Of a stretch of DNA of 28,900 nucleotides, positions 1 to 6,583 are shown piece after piece. The notes under the pieces are model-generated. The model worked only from the letters and a program-made list of their open reading frames with translations. It made no database searches and was not told the DNA's origin. How positions within the stretch are numbered: the first letter of the stretch is position 1; the number at the start of each line of letters is the position of its first letter. This DNA is from a virus. A program made the translations under genes and the position numbers. The stretch is taken from IMG/VR virus record IMGVR_UViG_3300034072_002234, positions 1 through 28,900 of that record; one strand, 5' to 3'.

Positions 1-801
1 AAAAGCTGGCTGGCCTTTGCGGTGGCTAAGCATTGTCGCTCTTTTGGCAAAGTCATTTACCTGGACTTTGACAACCCGCTAAACGTACTGAAAGACCGTG
101 GCGTATCGGAAAAGCTAATCGCTTTATCAGGTATTTATTATGTTCAGCGTTCCAAAACAACCATGACAGCACCCGAGATGCTGGACGCGTTAGACGAAAA
201 AGCTAGCGGTACTGCCTATGCAAACACCCTTGTGGTGGTGGACAGCTTGCGTAATTTTGGTGATGTAATGAATGACGCCAAAGCTATGCAGATCATGAAC
301 AAGTTTATGAACCTGCGTGAAGCCGGTGCAACAGTGCTGCTGCTGTCGCATGCCAATAAAGACGGCAAAAACTATCAGGGTAGCAACAATATTAGAAATT
401 CAGTAGACAACATGTACCGGCTTGCCAGAGCAGATGCACCGGAGGGGCAGATCAGCTTTGTGCTAACGCCAACCAAAGAGCGCGCCAGCATAGAAGAGTG
501 CGCCTTTGCGGTGGATTGTGGCAGCCTGAGCCTGCAGGGAATCAACCTGGAAACGGCCCGCTTAAATGCGGACGAGCTGGACTTTGTAACACGCGCTAAA
601 GCTATAGTCGCCGCTCAACCTGGTATCAATAAAAAAGAGCTACTGCAGGAACTGGGCTATGAGCAAGATGACAAAACAGCCAGAAACAGGCTGGACGAAT
701 TCGAAGGGATCCACTGGAAATCCAGTAAAGTTAAAGGCATTTACACCTATCAGGTGGTTTCAGATCCAAGTCTTACCAGCGTTACAAGCCCTTTGCAGTA
801 A
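1..801 (+). CDS. RepA-like RecA-fold ATPase/helicase, 5' truncated by window
   Basis: The reading frame is open from base 1, so the real start lies upstream. The first residues (KSWLAFAVAKH) look like the end of a Walker A motif (GxGKS). A hydrophobic strand with a terminal Asp (TLVVVDSL, about residues 76-83 from base 1) fits Walker B, and LLLSHANKDGKNYQGS fits the RecA-like sensor and following loop. This resembles RepA/AAA_25-type hexameric helicases used for phage and plasmid replication. The last 65 residues look like a winged helix (INKKELLQELG, then TARNRLDE), probably DNA-binding. It is the only replication-type gene seen, and a terminator (834-860) separates it from what follows. I infer a phage replication protein. 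The alternative is a gene of a neighbouring element. A GTG at 22 could be mistaken for the start, but it would remove the Walker A lysine. Confidence 0.8.
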   Translation, partial: KSWLAFAVAKHCRSFGKVIYLDFDNPLNVLKDRGVSEKLIALSGIYYVQRSKTTMTAPEMLDALDEKASGTAYANTLVVVDSLRNFGDVMNDAKAMQIMNKFMNLREAGATVLLLSHANKDGKNYQGSNNIRNSVDNMYRLARADAPEGQISFVLTPTKERASIEECAFAVDCGSLSLQGINLETARLNADELDFVTRAKAIVAAQPGINKKELLQELGYEQDDKTARNRLDEFEGIHWKSSKVKGIYTYQVVSDPSLTSVTSPLQ

Positions 802-818
802 GCCAGTTGTAAGACTTG
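767..818. repeat. Inverted repeat cluster across the 3' end of the RepA-like gene
   Basis: CAAGTCTTAC at 767-776 is matched by its exact reverse complement GTAAGACTTG at 809-818. Between and after them lie related 8-10 bp units: GTTACAAG at 781-788 and near-inverted CTTGTAGC at 815-822, then CTTGTGA at 824-830. The cluster covers the last codons and stop of the ATPase gene and ends just before the terminator hairpin. It could be a set of binding sites for a replication or regulatory protein, or an extended RNA structure. The role is unknown. Confidence 0.5.
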
Positions 819-833
819 TAGCACTTGTGAATA

Positions 834-860
834 AGCCCTCTCTGGTCGGAGGGCTTTTTT
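834..860 (+). terminator. Rho-independent terminator after the RepA-like gene
   Basis: AGCCCTC (834-840) pairs perfectly with GAGGGCT (849-855) around an 8-base loop. The right arm runs into six consecutive T residues (855-860). This is a textbook intrinsic terminator for transcription coming from the ATPase gene, and it isolates the accessory cassette downstream. Confidence 0.9.
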
Positions 861-912
861 ACATCTGATAAATAGTCTAAATTACCTGAATAACTAATAG
901 GGACATTTGGTG

Positions 913-1257
913 ATGATTAAGAGACTGATTTGGGTTGTATCTATAGCTTTGACCGCTTGCGGACAACCACCCTCAACTGAACCCTCGATAGCCGGTGCTT
1001 ATGAAGAATGTAAGGCAATGGCTCTTCAGGTCTTAAAAGCGCCTGCAACTGCAGAGTTTGCATCGCTTGATGACATTGAGGCTGTTGGTATGGATATATC
1101 TGCTCCAGATGGCCCGACAAAAAAGGAATTTAAGATCCTTGGATATGTGGACGCTCAGAACAGTTTTGGTGCAAAACTCAGAAATCAGTTTAGCTGCAAT
1201 ATTACTGGATGGTCAGGTAATGTCTGGGTAATTGACAGCTTCAAAATTTTGGATTGA
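913..1257 (+). CDS. Small putative lipoprotein, accessory
   Basis: A 114-residue protein with a short basic N-terminus (MIKR), a hydrophobic core and the lipobox LTAC, with Cys16 as the predicted lipidated residue. It is therefore probably an envelope lipoprotein. The mature part contains an LKAPATAEF stretch and later GYVDAQNSFGAKLRNQF followed by a Cys. I associate this pattern with a widespread family of small secreted proteins of unknown function; that is recognition from memory. I chose ATG 913 because AGGGA at 899-903 sits 9 bases upstream; GTG 910 and TTG 907 are in-frame alternatives with poorer spacing. The gene follows a terminator and precedes a membrane protein gene, so it is likely an accessory (moron) gene of a lysogen, perhaps altering the host surface. 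The function is not known. Confidence 0.75.
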   Translation: MIKRLIWVVSIALTACGQPPSTEPSIAGAYEECKAMALQVLKAPATAEFASLDDIEAVGMDISAPDGPTKKEFKILGYVDAQNSFGAKLRNQFSCNITGWSGNVWVIDSFKILD

Positions 1258-1300
1258 TTTTGTATACGTGGTAAATATTTATTCTTGGAGAACTGTAGCA

Positions 1301-1324
1301 ATGACATTAGGCTTTGGTGGTTAA
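1301..1324 (+). CDS. Possible 7-codon leader peptide
   Basis: ATG at 1301 begins MTLGFGG and stops at TAA 1322-1324, exactly abutting the GTG start of the membrane protein gene at 1325. GGAG at 1287-1290 is 10 bases upstream of the ATG, a usable ribosome binding site, whereas the GTG itself has only a weak GGTGG. This may be a translated leader that couples translation into the next gene. It could also be chance or a shifted remnant of the gene's original start. Confidence 0.35.
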   Translation: MTLGFGG

Positions 1325-2170
1325 GTGATAGATCAAATATTCGTTAAATTAGGTGATTTATTGGTGAGAAGAACAAAGATAAAATTGCCTACATTTGTGA
1401 TTAGAATTGCTTTTTTATTAATTTTTTCTGGTGTTCTTTTTTCAGCAGTAATTTATTTTACAAACGTTGGATTGTGCTCATTAAATGAACCCGTCCCGAA
1501 CGCTTTTATGGACAGTTTTCGATGGGCTTGTATTTCTAAAGATCCTGATTTCTGGAAGCAGTTAGGAACTTTCTTTAGTGTATTTATTAATCCGTTAGTT
1601 GGTTTAGTCACCGTCTGTTTATTGGCATTGTCTTACCAGCAAAATCAGAAGGTGTTAAATGAATCAAGAAATGATTACGCTATCGACATATCTGAAAGAC
1701 GTTTTTTGCGGTCTGCTGAGGCTTTGGGGGGGATTGCCCACAAAACGTTTCAATTTCAAATGGTAGGCACATCTTATGGCACTACGGATCTAATTAGTGC
1801 CAGCGATACATATATTAAATACTACGGAGTAAGTCAGGCTGCAAACCCCGCAGATAAGGAAATCTTAGAATTTAAAAAACGGGTAGTTAATGTCGTTGCT
1901 TTGCTAAGCGTTCTTCACCACCTTTACAGTAGGCATGACGATAAGGAATTAAAGTTCATGTTTGCAGGTTATTTACTTTCTGAAACCTCTCCAAACTTCA
2001 TAGCATCTTTGGCTCTTTGGATAATGGATATAGACAAAAGTGCTGGAGACTTCGATCAAAGAATGCTCATAGCTTCTACCTTGAACGCTTGCTTGAAGAC
2101 CTCAGGCCTTACTGAATTGATCGATCTAGTCGAAAAAAAGATGTCTACTAAAATTAGCAAAACCCTTTAA
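1325..2170 (+). CDS. Two-helix inner-membrane protein, accessory, unknown function
   Basis: A 281-residue protein with two predicted membrane segments (about residues 23-46 and 81-103), an extracytoplasmic loop between them containing two Cys, and a C-terminal, probably cytoplasmic, helical domain of about 175 residues beginning at SYQQNQKVL. The architecture recalls putative phage abortive-infection membrane proteins, but I see no diagnostic motif, so this is only an analogy. The stretch is visibly more AT-rich than the flanking head genes, which suggests separate acquisition. The start is GTG 1325, immediately after a tiny leader ORF; no better ATG exists in frame nearby. The last codons (ISKTL and stop) lie inside a 28-bp element that recurs at 12026-12053. 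Superinfection exclusion or another lysogenic function is a reasonable guess, nothing more. Confidence 0.65.
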   Translation: MIDQIFVKLGDLLVRRTKIKLPTFVIRIAFLLIFSGVLFSAVIYFTNVGLCSLNEPVPNAFMDSFRWACISKDPDFWKQLGTFFSVFINPLVGLVTVCLLALSYQQNQKVLNESRNDYAIDISERRFLRSAEALGGIAHKTFQFQMVGTSYGTTDLISASDTYIKYYGVSQAANPADKEILEFKKRVVNVVALLSVLHHLYSRHDDKELKFMFAGYLLSETSPNFIASLALWIMDIDKSAGDFDQRMLIASTLNACLKTSGLTELIDLVEKKMSTKISKTL

Positions 2171-2173
2171 TCC
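2146..2173 (+). promoter_or_regulatory. Copy A of a duplicated 28-bp element upstream of the lysis/head block
   Basis: TACTA, three variable bases, then TTAGCAAAACCCTTTAATCC. The last 20 bases are identical to 12034-12053 and the first five to 12026-12030. Copy A lies 60 bp before the DUF5675 gene that opens the lysis block and overlaps the end of the membrane protein gene. The position matches Mu Plys, so a late promoter or activator site is plausible. A weakly similar CTAA(A/G)TC follows both copies at nearly the same distance. Confidence 0.5.
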
Positions 2174-2202
2174 GTACCTAAATCAAATGCTCGCTAATCT
2201 GT

Positions 2203-2220
2203 GGTTAACACAAGTTAACC
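2203..2220. promoter_or_regulatory. Perfect inverted repeat, operator-like
   Basis: GGTTAAC-ACAA-GTTAACC is a perfect 7-bp dyad with a 4-base centre, ending 12 bases before the ATG of the DUF5675 gene. The size and position suit a repressor or activator binding site, or a small hairpin in the leader of the late transcript. There is no T-run, so it is not a terminator. Confidence 0.45.
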
Positions 2221-2232
2221 CGGATTGGCGAG

Positions 2233-2667
2233 ATGTCAGAAGCCCTTCGTCTACACCTTAAAACCCATAGTTTTTCCCACGGCACCTTTGGTGAATTATT
2301 CAACGCAACCACTGGGGAACGTATTTGCGTCACTGTCGAATGTCCTTGGCTTAATAACGCGCCAGGCAAAAGCTGCTTACCTGCTGGCGACTATATTGTC
2401 GAAGCACATGTAAGCCCTCGCTTTGGCCCATGCCTGATCATCACAGCCCCAACTCTTGGCGTCACCAAAGAAGGTCCGTCCCTTCGCACTCATTGCCTAT
2501 TTCATTCAGCCAACCTATCCAGCCAATTACAAGGTTGCGTTGCGCCAGGTAAAGCCTTTGGTGTGGTCAGTAATGAATGGGCTGTGCTGGATTCAAAAGG
2601 CGCTCTACAGAAGCTGCTGGTTATGGTCGGCAACGACAAAGTGCCATTGCGTATAGAGCGAAACTAA
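2233..2667 (+). CDS. DUF5675 family protein, candidate lysis enzyme
   Basis: 144 residues matching what I know of the DUF5675 phage family: GERICVTVECPWL followed by SCLPAGDY near the N-terminus (about residues 28-55), then a segment with HSAN (His91, Asn94) and QGC (Cys102). The His...Gly-Cys layout recalls the active site of YkuD L,D-transpeptidases, so a murein-acting cysteine enzyme is possible; this is inference. It occupies the place of the Mu endolysin gene, directly before a small protein and a holin-like gene, and no other lysozyme, amidase or transglycosylase is visible in the window. ATG 2233 is chosen because it gives the conserved-looking N-terminus; its ribosome site is weak. 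It is the first gene of the head/lysis operon. Confidence 0.75.
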   Translation: MSEALRLHLKTHSFSHGTFGELFNATTGERICVTVECPWLNNAPGKSCLPAGDYIVEAHVSPRFGPCLIITAPTLGVTKEGPSLRTHCLFHSANLSSQLQGCVAPGKAFGVVSNEWAVLDSKGALQKLLVMVGNDKVPLRIERN

Positions 2668-2669
2668 CT

Positions 2670-2927
2670 ATGGGGAAAAACTGGGACTGGAGCCGCAAGC
2701 AAGGCAAAGAAAAGCGCCTTGAGGCTGAGAAGCTATCGCATGAAAACGGTGCACAAGTTCCGGAAAAACCACCTCTGCATAGCCTTGATGGAACCATGCA
2801 GGACTTATTCGAAAAAGGCTGGTTCGGCGTTACCCCTGTCGAAATCCAGCGCCATATCAAACCACCCGCACCACTTGGTTCCGTGCTCACAGAGAACAAG
2901 CGGCTACGGGACTTATTAGGAATTTAA
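2670..2927 (+). CDS. Small hydrophilic phage protein in the lysis region
   Basis: An 85-residue protein starting at ATG 2670, two bases after the stop of the DUF5675 gene, reading MGKNWDWSRKQGKEK at the start. The N-terminal third is lysine- and glutamate-rich. The C-terminal part (FEKGWFGVTPVEIQRHI, ending KRLRDLLGI) looks like a small conserved fold. There is no signal peptide or membrane helix, so it is not an obvious spanin. The same frame is open back to an ATG at 2577, but that start would lie inside the previous gene. Position between the candidate lysis enzyme and the holin suggests a role in lysis or its control. The function is unknown. Confidence 0.7.
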   Translation: MGKNWDWSRKQGKEKRLEAEKLSHENGAQVPEKPPLHSLDGTMQDLFEKGWFGVTPVEIQRHIKPPAPLGSVLTENKRLRDLLGI

Positions 2928-2929
2928 CC

Positions 2930-3520
2930 ATGTCCATAGCCATTGCTACAGGCATTGCCTCTTTAGCCGTCGAATACGGTCCAAGCGTGATCCGAAGTAT
3001 CAGCAGCTTGTTTGGTGGCAACAAAACCGCCGACAAGGTAGCCGACATTGTGGAAAGCGTGGGCCAGCTCACTCTGAAACCGCAAGACAAAGTAGCCGCC
3101 GTAGCGCAGCAAATTGCAGCCTTACCGCCAGAAATCTTGCTGGGGCTTGAGCAATTAAAAGTTGAGCTGGAGCGAGAGCAGACCCGTCGCCAGGAGTTGG
3201 ATAACCAGCGCTACAGCGCACAGCTCAACGACCAGCAAGCCAGCCATGCGGAAACCCAAGAAACCATCCGTGGTGGTGATGGTGCAACAGATGAATATGT
3301 CCGTCGTACTCGCCCTTTAATGGCTCGCCAATCTTTCTATGCAGGCACCGCTTACGTGTTGCTTATGGCTGTAATGGAAGCCTTCGGTAAAGGCGTTGGC
3401 CCTGATTGGTACATCGCTATGACCATTTACACCCCAGCGCTGGGTTACATGGGTTTGCGCACTATTGATGGCTTTGCGCCATTCGGAAAATCAAGCAAGG
3501 ACAAGCCAACAAAACCATGA
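2930..3520 (+). CDS. Holin-like 3TM membrane protein
   Basis: 196 residues. A weakly hydrophobic N-terminal segment (about residues 3-27, ATGIASLAVEYGPSVI) is followed by a charged coiled-coil-like middle (residues 55-110, rich in Glu, Gln and Arg). Two membrane segments then lie near residues 138-155 (YAGTAYVLLMAVMEAFG) and 160-180 (WYIAMTIYTPALGYMG). This arrangement matches the 3TM-type phage holin family (GTA_holin_3TM) common in Mu-like prophages. It would form inner-membrane lesions that time lysis. AGGA at about 2917 serves the ATG at 2930. The gene overlaps the next by 4 bp (ATGA), indicating translational coupling. Confidence 0.8.
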   Translation: MSIAIATGIASLAVEYGPSVIRSISSLFGGNKTADKVADIVESVGQLTLKPQDKVAAVAQQIAALPPEILLGLEQLKVELEREQTRRQELDNQRYSAQLNDQQASHAETQETIRGGDGATDEYVRRTRPLMARQSFYAGTAYVLLMAVMEAFGKGVGPDWYIAMTIYTPALGYMGLRTIDGFAPFGKSSKDKPTKP

Positions 3521-3759
3521 GCGATTTATTAGACAGAGCCAGTGAGCTAGAACAGCGGCACCGCGAAGACGGTGTGAAAGCTGTATTAACTAAAGCCAAA
3601 GAAGCACAGGACATCGACGCTGACGGCAACCACTGCTGCGTGGACTGTGGCGAAAAAATCCCAGCACAACGCCTTATCGCTTTACCCCATGCGGTGTGCT
3701 GCATCGACTGCCAGAGCATCCGTGAATATGAAAGGAAAAAACTGTGTTCGAAGATATGA
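3517..3759 (+). CDS. TraR/DksA-type C4 zinc finger protein
   Basis: An 80-residue protein with a helical N-terminus and a zinc finger of form C-x2-C-x17-C-x2-C: Cys41 and Cys44 (CVDCGEKIP), Cys62 and Cys65 (CIDCQ). This is the classic DksA/TraR spacing. TraR-like phage proteins bind in the RNA polymerase secondary channel and mimic DksA with ppGpp, shifting host transcription. Homologous small proteins are typical of Mu-like lysis regions. The long DksA coiled coil is missing, as in TraR. It overlaps the holin-like gene by 4 bp and the next gene by 16 bp. Confidence 0.88.
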   Translation: MSDLLDRASELEQRHREDGVKAVLTKAKEAQDIDADGNHCCVDCGEKIPAQRLIALPHAVCCIDCQSIREYERKKLCSKI

Positions 3760-4091
3760 ATTACTCCGGCGCTAAGTTTTGGCTGGACGCTGGCCAGCTT
3801 TTATTCACAACCATCATTGGCCTCTATGTCTGGTTCAGCAAAGGCCCGAAAGAAAACAAAAAGGATTTGGACGCCTTAAAAGTTCAAGTGGATGAACAGC
3901 AATCCCAGATAGAAAAAATTGAGCTGAAGCTGGAATACATCCCAACTAAAGACGAATTCCACGCCCTGGACAACAAGGTCACAGGGCTGGTTGGTCAGGT
4001 GGATAGCGTGCATGGCCGTATGCGTTCTATTGAGGGCAAGCTGGATTTGCTGATTGAAAACGAATTAAGGGGAAACACCAATGCTCGGTAA
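3744..4091 (+). CDS. DUF2730-like membrane-anchored coiled-coil protein
   Basis: 115 residues. One membrane helix near residues 12-33 (WLDAGQLLFTTIIGLYVWF) is followed by a basic stretch (KGPKENKKD) and a coiled coil with heptad-like hydrophobics to about residue 108. This is the architecture of DUF2730 proteins in the Mu gp25 position. The start is GTG 3744, with AAGGA at about 3731-3735; ATG 3756 is an in-frame alternative with a poorer ribosome site. It could be a lysis accessory protein or a spanin-like partner, but no spanin lipoprotein is seen. It overlaps the next gene by 11 bp. Confidence 0.75.
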   Translation: MFEDMNYSGAKFWLDAGQLLFTTIIGLYVWFSKGPKENKKDLDALKVQVDEQQSQIEKIELKLEYIPTKDEFHALDNKVTGLVGQVDSVHGRMRSIEGKLDLLIENELRGNTNAR

Positions 4092-4371
4092 TTTAATGAA
4101 AGAACATCAGCGCTTAGTGGTGCTGCGGTTACTGGCCGAAGATACGGGCTATGACTTGAATGAGTCGATTTTGCACGACGGTATTAATGCCGTTGGCTTG
4201 AGTATCAGCCGTGACGGCCTGCGTGTTGAATTAGCCTGGCTAGAAGAGCAAGGTTTGATTGAGCTGAGTAAAGTGGGCTCTATTCAAATCGCCAAACTAA
4301 CCCAGCGCGGATTAGATGCTGCGGAAGGCCGTGTCAAAATCCCAGGTATTAAGCGCCCAAGCCCAAACTAA
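4081..4371 (+). CDS. Winged-helix phage protein (VpaChn25_0724/Mu gp26-like)
   Basis: 96 residues resembling the small winged-helix family found at the Mu gp26 position: LRLLAEDTGYDLNESIL at the start, a recognition-helix-like stretch (SISRDGLRVELAWLEEQGLI) and a wing with KLTQRGLDAAEG. It is presumably a small DNA-binding protein linked to packaging initiation or late gene control. AGGGG at about 4069 supports ATG 4081. It lies immediately before the small terminase gene, the conserved order in Mu-like heads. Confidence 0.75.
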   Translation: MLGNLMKEHQRLVVLRLLAEDTGYDLNESILHDGINAVGLSISRDGLRVELAWLEEQGLIELSKVGSIQIAKLTQRGLDAAEGRVKIPGIKRPSPN

Positions 4372-4382
4372 AAAGGTGTGCC

Positions 4383-4964
4383 ATGACGGACAAAGTAACC
4401 CGTGGCCGCCGCAGTAAAATCGACCTGCTTCCTGAAGAAATACGCCAGGAATTAGATTCAAAACTGCGTGATGGCCGCCTGACCCAGCAAGACGTTCTCG
4501 ACTACATCAACGACCTGATAGACCAAAGCCAGCTCCCCCCAAAAGACAAAGAAGAGTTAAAGCTTTCTCGCTCAGGGTTAAACCGCTATGCCAGCCATTT
4601 AGAAACTATAGGCAAAGACTTACGGGAAATCCGCGAGGTCAGCAATGCGTTGGTGGCTCAGTTAGGTGATAAGCCAACTGGGGATGTTAGCCGGATGATT
4701 TTAGAGATAGGCCGCACTCAGTTGTTCAAAGCCATGATGACCAATTCCAGCAAAGAAGAAATGGACATTGGCATGATTAAAGACGCCATGCTTGCCGCTC
4801 AGCGCCTGGAAGCTGCCGCTATGCACAGTCACAAGCGTGAAAAAGAGATCCGCCAGTTGTTTGCAGAGGAAGTAGCTGCAGCGACTGAAAAAGTCGCTAA
4901 GTCTGCAGGCTTAACAGCGGATGGTGTGGCACTTCTGAAACGTGAAATTTTGGGGATCGCATGA
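4383..4964 (+). CDS. Terminase small subunit, Mu gp27 family (DUF3486)
   Basis: 193 residues beginning GRRSKIDLLPEEIRQELD, with the helix-turn-helix region LTQQDVLDYINDLI and SRSGLNRYASHLE characteristic of DUF3486/Mu gp27. The second half is helical (EIRQLFAEEVAAATEKVAK). The family acts as the DNA-recognising small terminase subunit that feeds the packaging motor. AAGGTG before ATG 4383 is a fair ribosome site. The stop overlaps the large terminase start by 4 bp (ATGA). Confidence 0.85.
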   Translation: MTDKVTRGRRSKIDLLPEEIRQELDSKLRDGRLTQQDVLDYINDLIDQSQLPPKDKEELKLSRSGLNRYASHLETIGKDLREIREVSNALVAQLGDKPTGDVSRMILEIGRTQLFKAMMTNSSKEEMDIGMIKDAMLAAQRLEAAAMHSHKREKEIRQLFAEEVAAATEKVAKSAGLTADGVALLKREILGIA

Positions 4965-6583
4965 AGTTAAAACAGGTTGCGCAGGTAGCCGTTGCTGCAG
5001 CGGCCATAGCGATGATGCCAGTGGCTCAGGCTATCCATGACTCTGTTCAACACCATGTCAGCACCCTTGTTCAGTTCAATCCCTCAGAGGTGCTACTGGG
5101 TTACCAGAAGCGCTGGATAGCAGACGAAAGTCCGTTAAAGATTGCTGAGAAAAGCCGTCGTACTGGCTTAACCTGGGCAGAGGCAGCAGATGCTGTTTTG
5201 TGCGCTTCTACGGCACGTAGTCACGGTGGCTGCAACCACTTCTATGTTGGTTCCAACAAAGAAATGGCGCGGGAGTTTATCGAAGCAGCGGCTATGTGGG
5301 CCAAAGCCTTTGATAAGGCCGCAGGCGAGGTTTCAGAGGAAGTCTTTGTCGATGAAGGGCAAGAAGGCAAAGAAATTCTGACCTTCGTCGTGCACTTCGC
5401 CAGTGGCTTTAAAATTCAGGCGTTAAGCTCTAACCCGTCCAACCTGCGCGGTATGCAGGGCAATGTGACTATTGACGAAGCAGCTTTCCATGACCGTCTG
5501 GCTGAAGTTTTAAAGGCTGCTTTGGCTCTGACCATGTGGGGCAGCAAGGTCCGTTTGATCAGCACCCATAATGGTACGGACAACCTATTTAACCAGTTGA
5601 TCCAAGATAGTCGCGCAGGAAAAAAACGCTATTCAGTCCATACCATTACCCTTGATGACGCCTGTCGTGAAGGCTTGTATCAGCGTATTTGTCAGATCCG
5701 AAAACAGCCTTGGTCCATCGAAAAAGAAGAAGAGTGGAAAAACGGTTTACTGAAAGACACTGCCACTGAAGAAGATGCGTTAGAAGAATATTTCTGCGTG
5801 CCTAAAGCGGGCTCCGGTGTGTATGTAAAGCGGGTTCTGATTGAGCGCGCAATGGTCAAAGACCACAGCATTCCAATTGTGCGCTTTACCGCTCCCAAGG
5901 ATTTTGAACTTCAGACCGAGACAGAACGCCAGCGCATCGTCAATGAATGGCTTGAGAATAATCTTCAGTTCTTACTTGAACAGCTGCCTAAAGAATGCCG
6001 CCATGTGTTTGGCGAAGACTTTGCCCGAAAGGGTGACTTATCGGTTTTTGTGCCTCTGACCATCAAGCCGGACTTAACTAAACGTGTGCCTTTTGTGGTG
6101 GAGCTATCCAACGCCACCTATGAAGCGCAGCGCCAAATCCTGATGTTTATCCTGGATAGATTACCGCGCTTTACCGCCGCCGCATTTGATAGCACAGGCA
6201 ACGGCGGTTATTTGGCTGAAACAGCACGTCTTAAGTTCGGCACTGAAATGGTGGACTGCGTGATGCTGAGCCAAGCCTGGTATCGCGAGTGGATGCCAAA
6301 ACTTAAAGCTGAGTTTGATGACGGCTTCATCGAAATACCGCGCCATCAGGACATCATCGACGACCTTTGCAAGATCCAAATGAAAAACGGTGTGCCGCAA
6401 ATTGAGAAAGGATCCGGCAAAGGAGCCGATGGCCAGCAGCGTCACGGCGACTTTGCTGTCGCTTTGGCAATGGCTATTCGCGCCAGTTGGATGGAAGGCG
6501 GCGCTATCGACTTTACCCCAGTTACAGCACTTCACCAGGGCGATGAACCCTCTGCACATTCACACACTTCAGGATGTTGGTAA
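4961..6583 (+). CDS. Terminase large subunit, Mu gp28-like
   Basis: A 540-residue two-domain packaging motor. ATPase domain: Walker A KSRRTGLT (64-71), Walker B NVTIDEAAF with Asp172 and Glu173, and a coupling motif STHNGTDN (201-208). The RNase H-fold nuclease has acidic residues at Asp353 (GEDFARKGD), Asp410 (AAFDSTGNGG) and Asp497 (HGDFAVAL). It cuts and pumps DNA into the prohead with the gp27-like protein. Oddity: the first 24 residues look like a Sec signal peptide (MKLKQV, an alanine-rich core, then AQA at 22-24), which is unexpected for a cytosolic ATPase. GGGGA at 4953-4957 and the 4-bp overlap support this start. It ends in a TAATG overlap with the portal gene. Confidence 0.93.
   Translation: MKLKQVAQVAVAAAAIAMMPVAQAIHDSVQHHVSTLVQFNPSEVLLGYQKRWIADESPLKIAEKSRRTGLTWAEAADAVLCASTARSHGGCNHFYVGSNKEMAREFIEAAAMWAKAFDKAAGEVSEEVFVDEGQEGKEILTFVVHFASGFKIQALSSNPSNLRGMQGNVTIDEAAFHDRLAEVLKAALALTMWGSKVRLISTHNGTDNLFNQLIQDSRAGKKRYSVHTITLDDACREGLYQRICQIRKQPWSIEKEEEWKNGLLKDTATEEDALEEYFCVPKAGSGVYVKRVLIERAMVKDHSIPIVRFTAPKDFELQTETERQRIVNEWLENNLQFLLEQLPKECRHVFGEDFARKGDLSVFVPLTIKPDLTKRVPFVVELSNATYEAQRQILMFILDRLPRFTAAAFDSTGNGGYLAETARLKFGTEMVDCVMLSQAWYREWMPKLKAEFDDGFIEIPRHQDIIDDLCKIQMKNGVPQIEKGSGKGADGQQRHGDFAVALAMAIRASWMEGGAIDFTPVTALHQGDEPSAHSHTSGCW

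Noticed and set aside
1325-2170. Firm assignment of the membrane protein as an abortive infection gene
   Set aside because: Only the two-helix architecture and accessory location support it; no diagnostic motif is visible.
2621-2899. Minus-strand frame across the small lysis-region gene
   Set aside because: Overlaps two tightly packed + strand genes and ends in low-quality sequence; no ribosome site.
6161-6559. 132-codon minus-strand frame within the terminase gene
   Set aside because: Shadow frame over the nuclease domain; no start signals and no plausible product.
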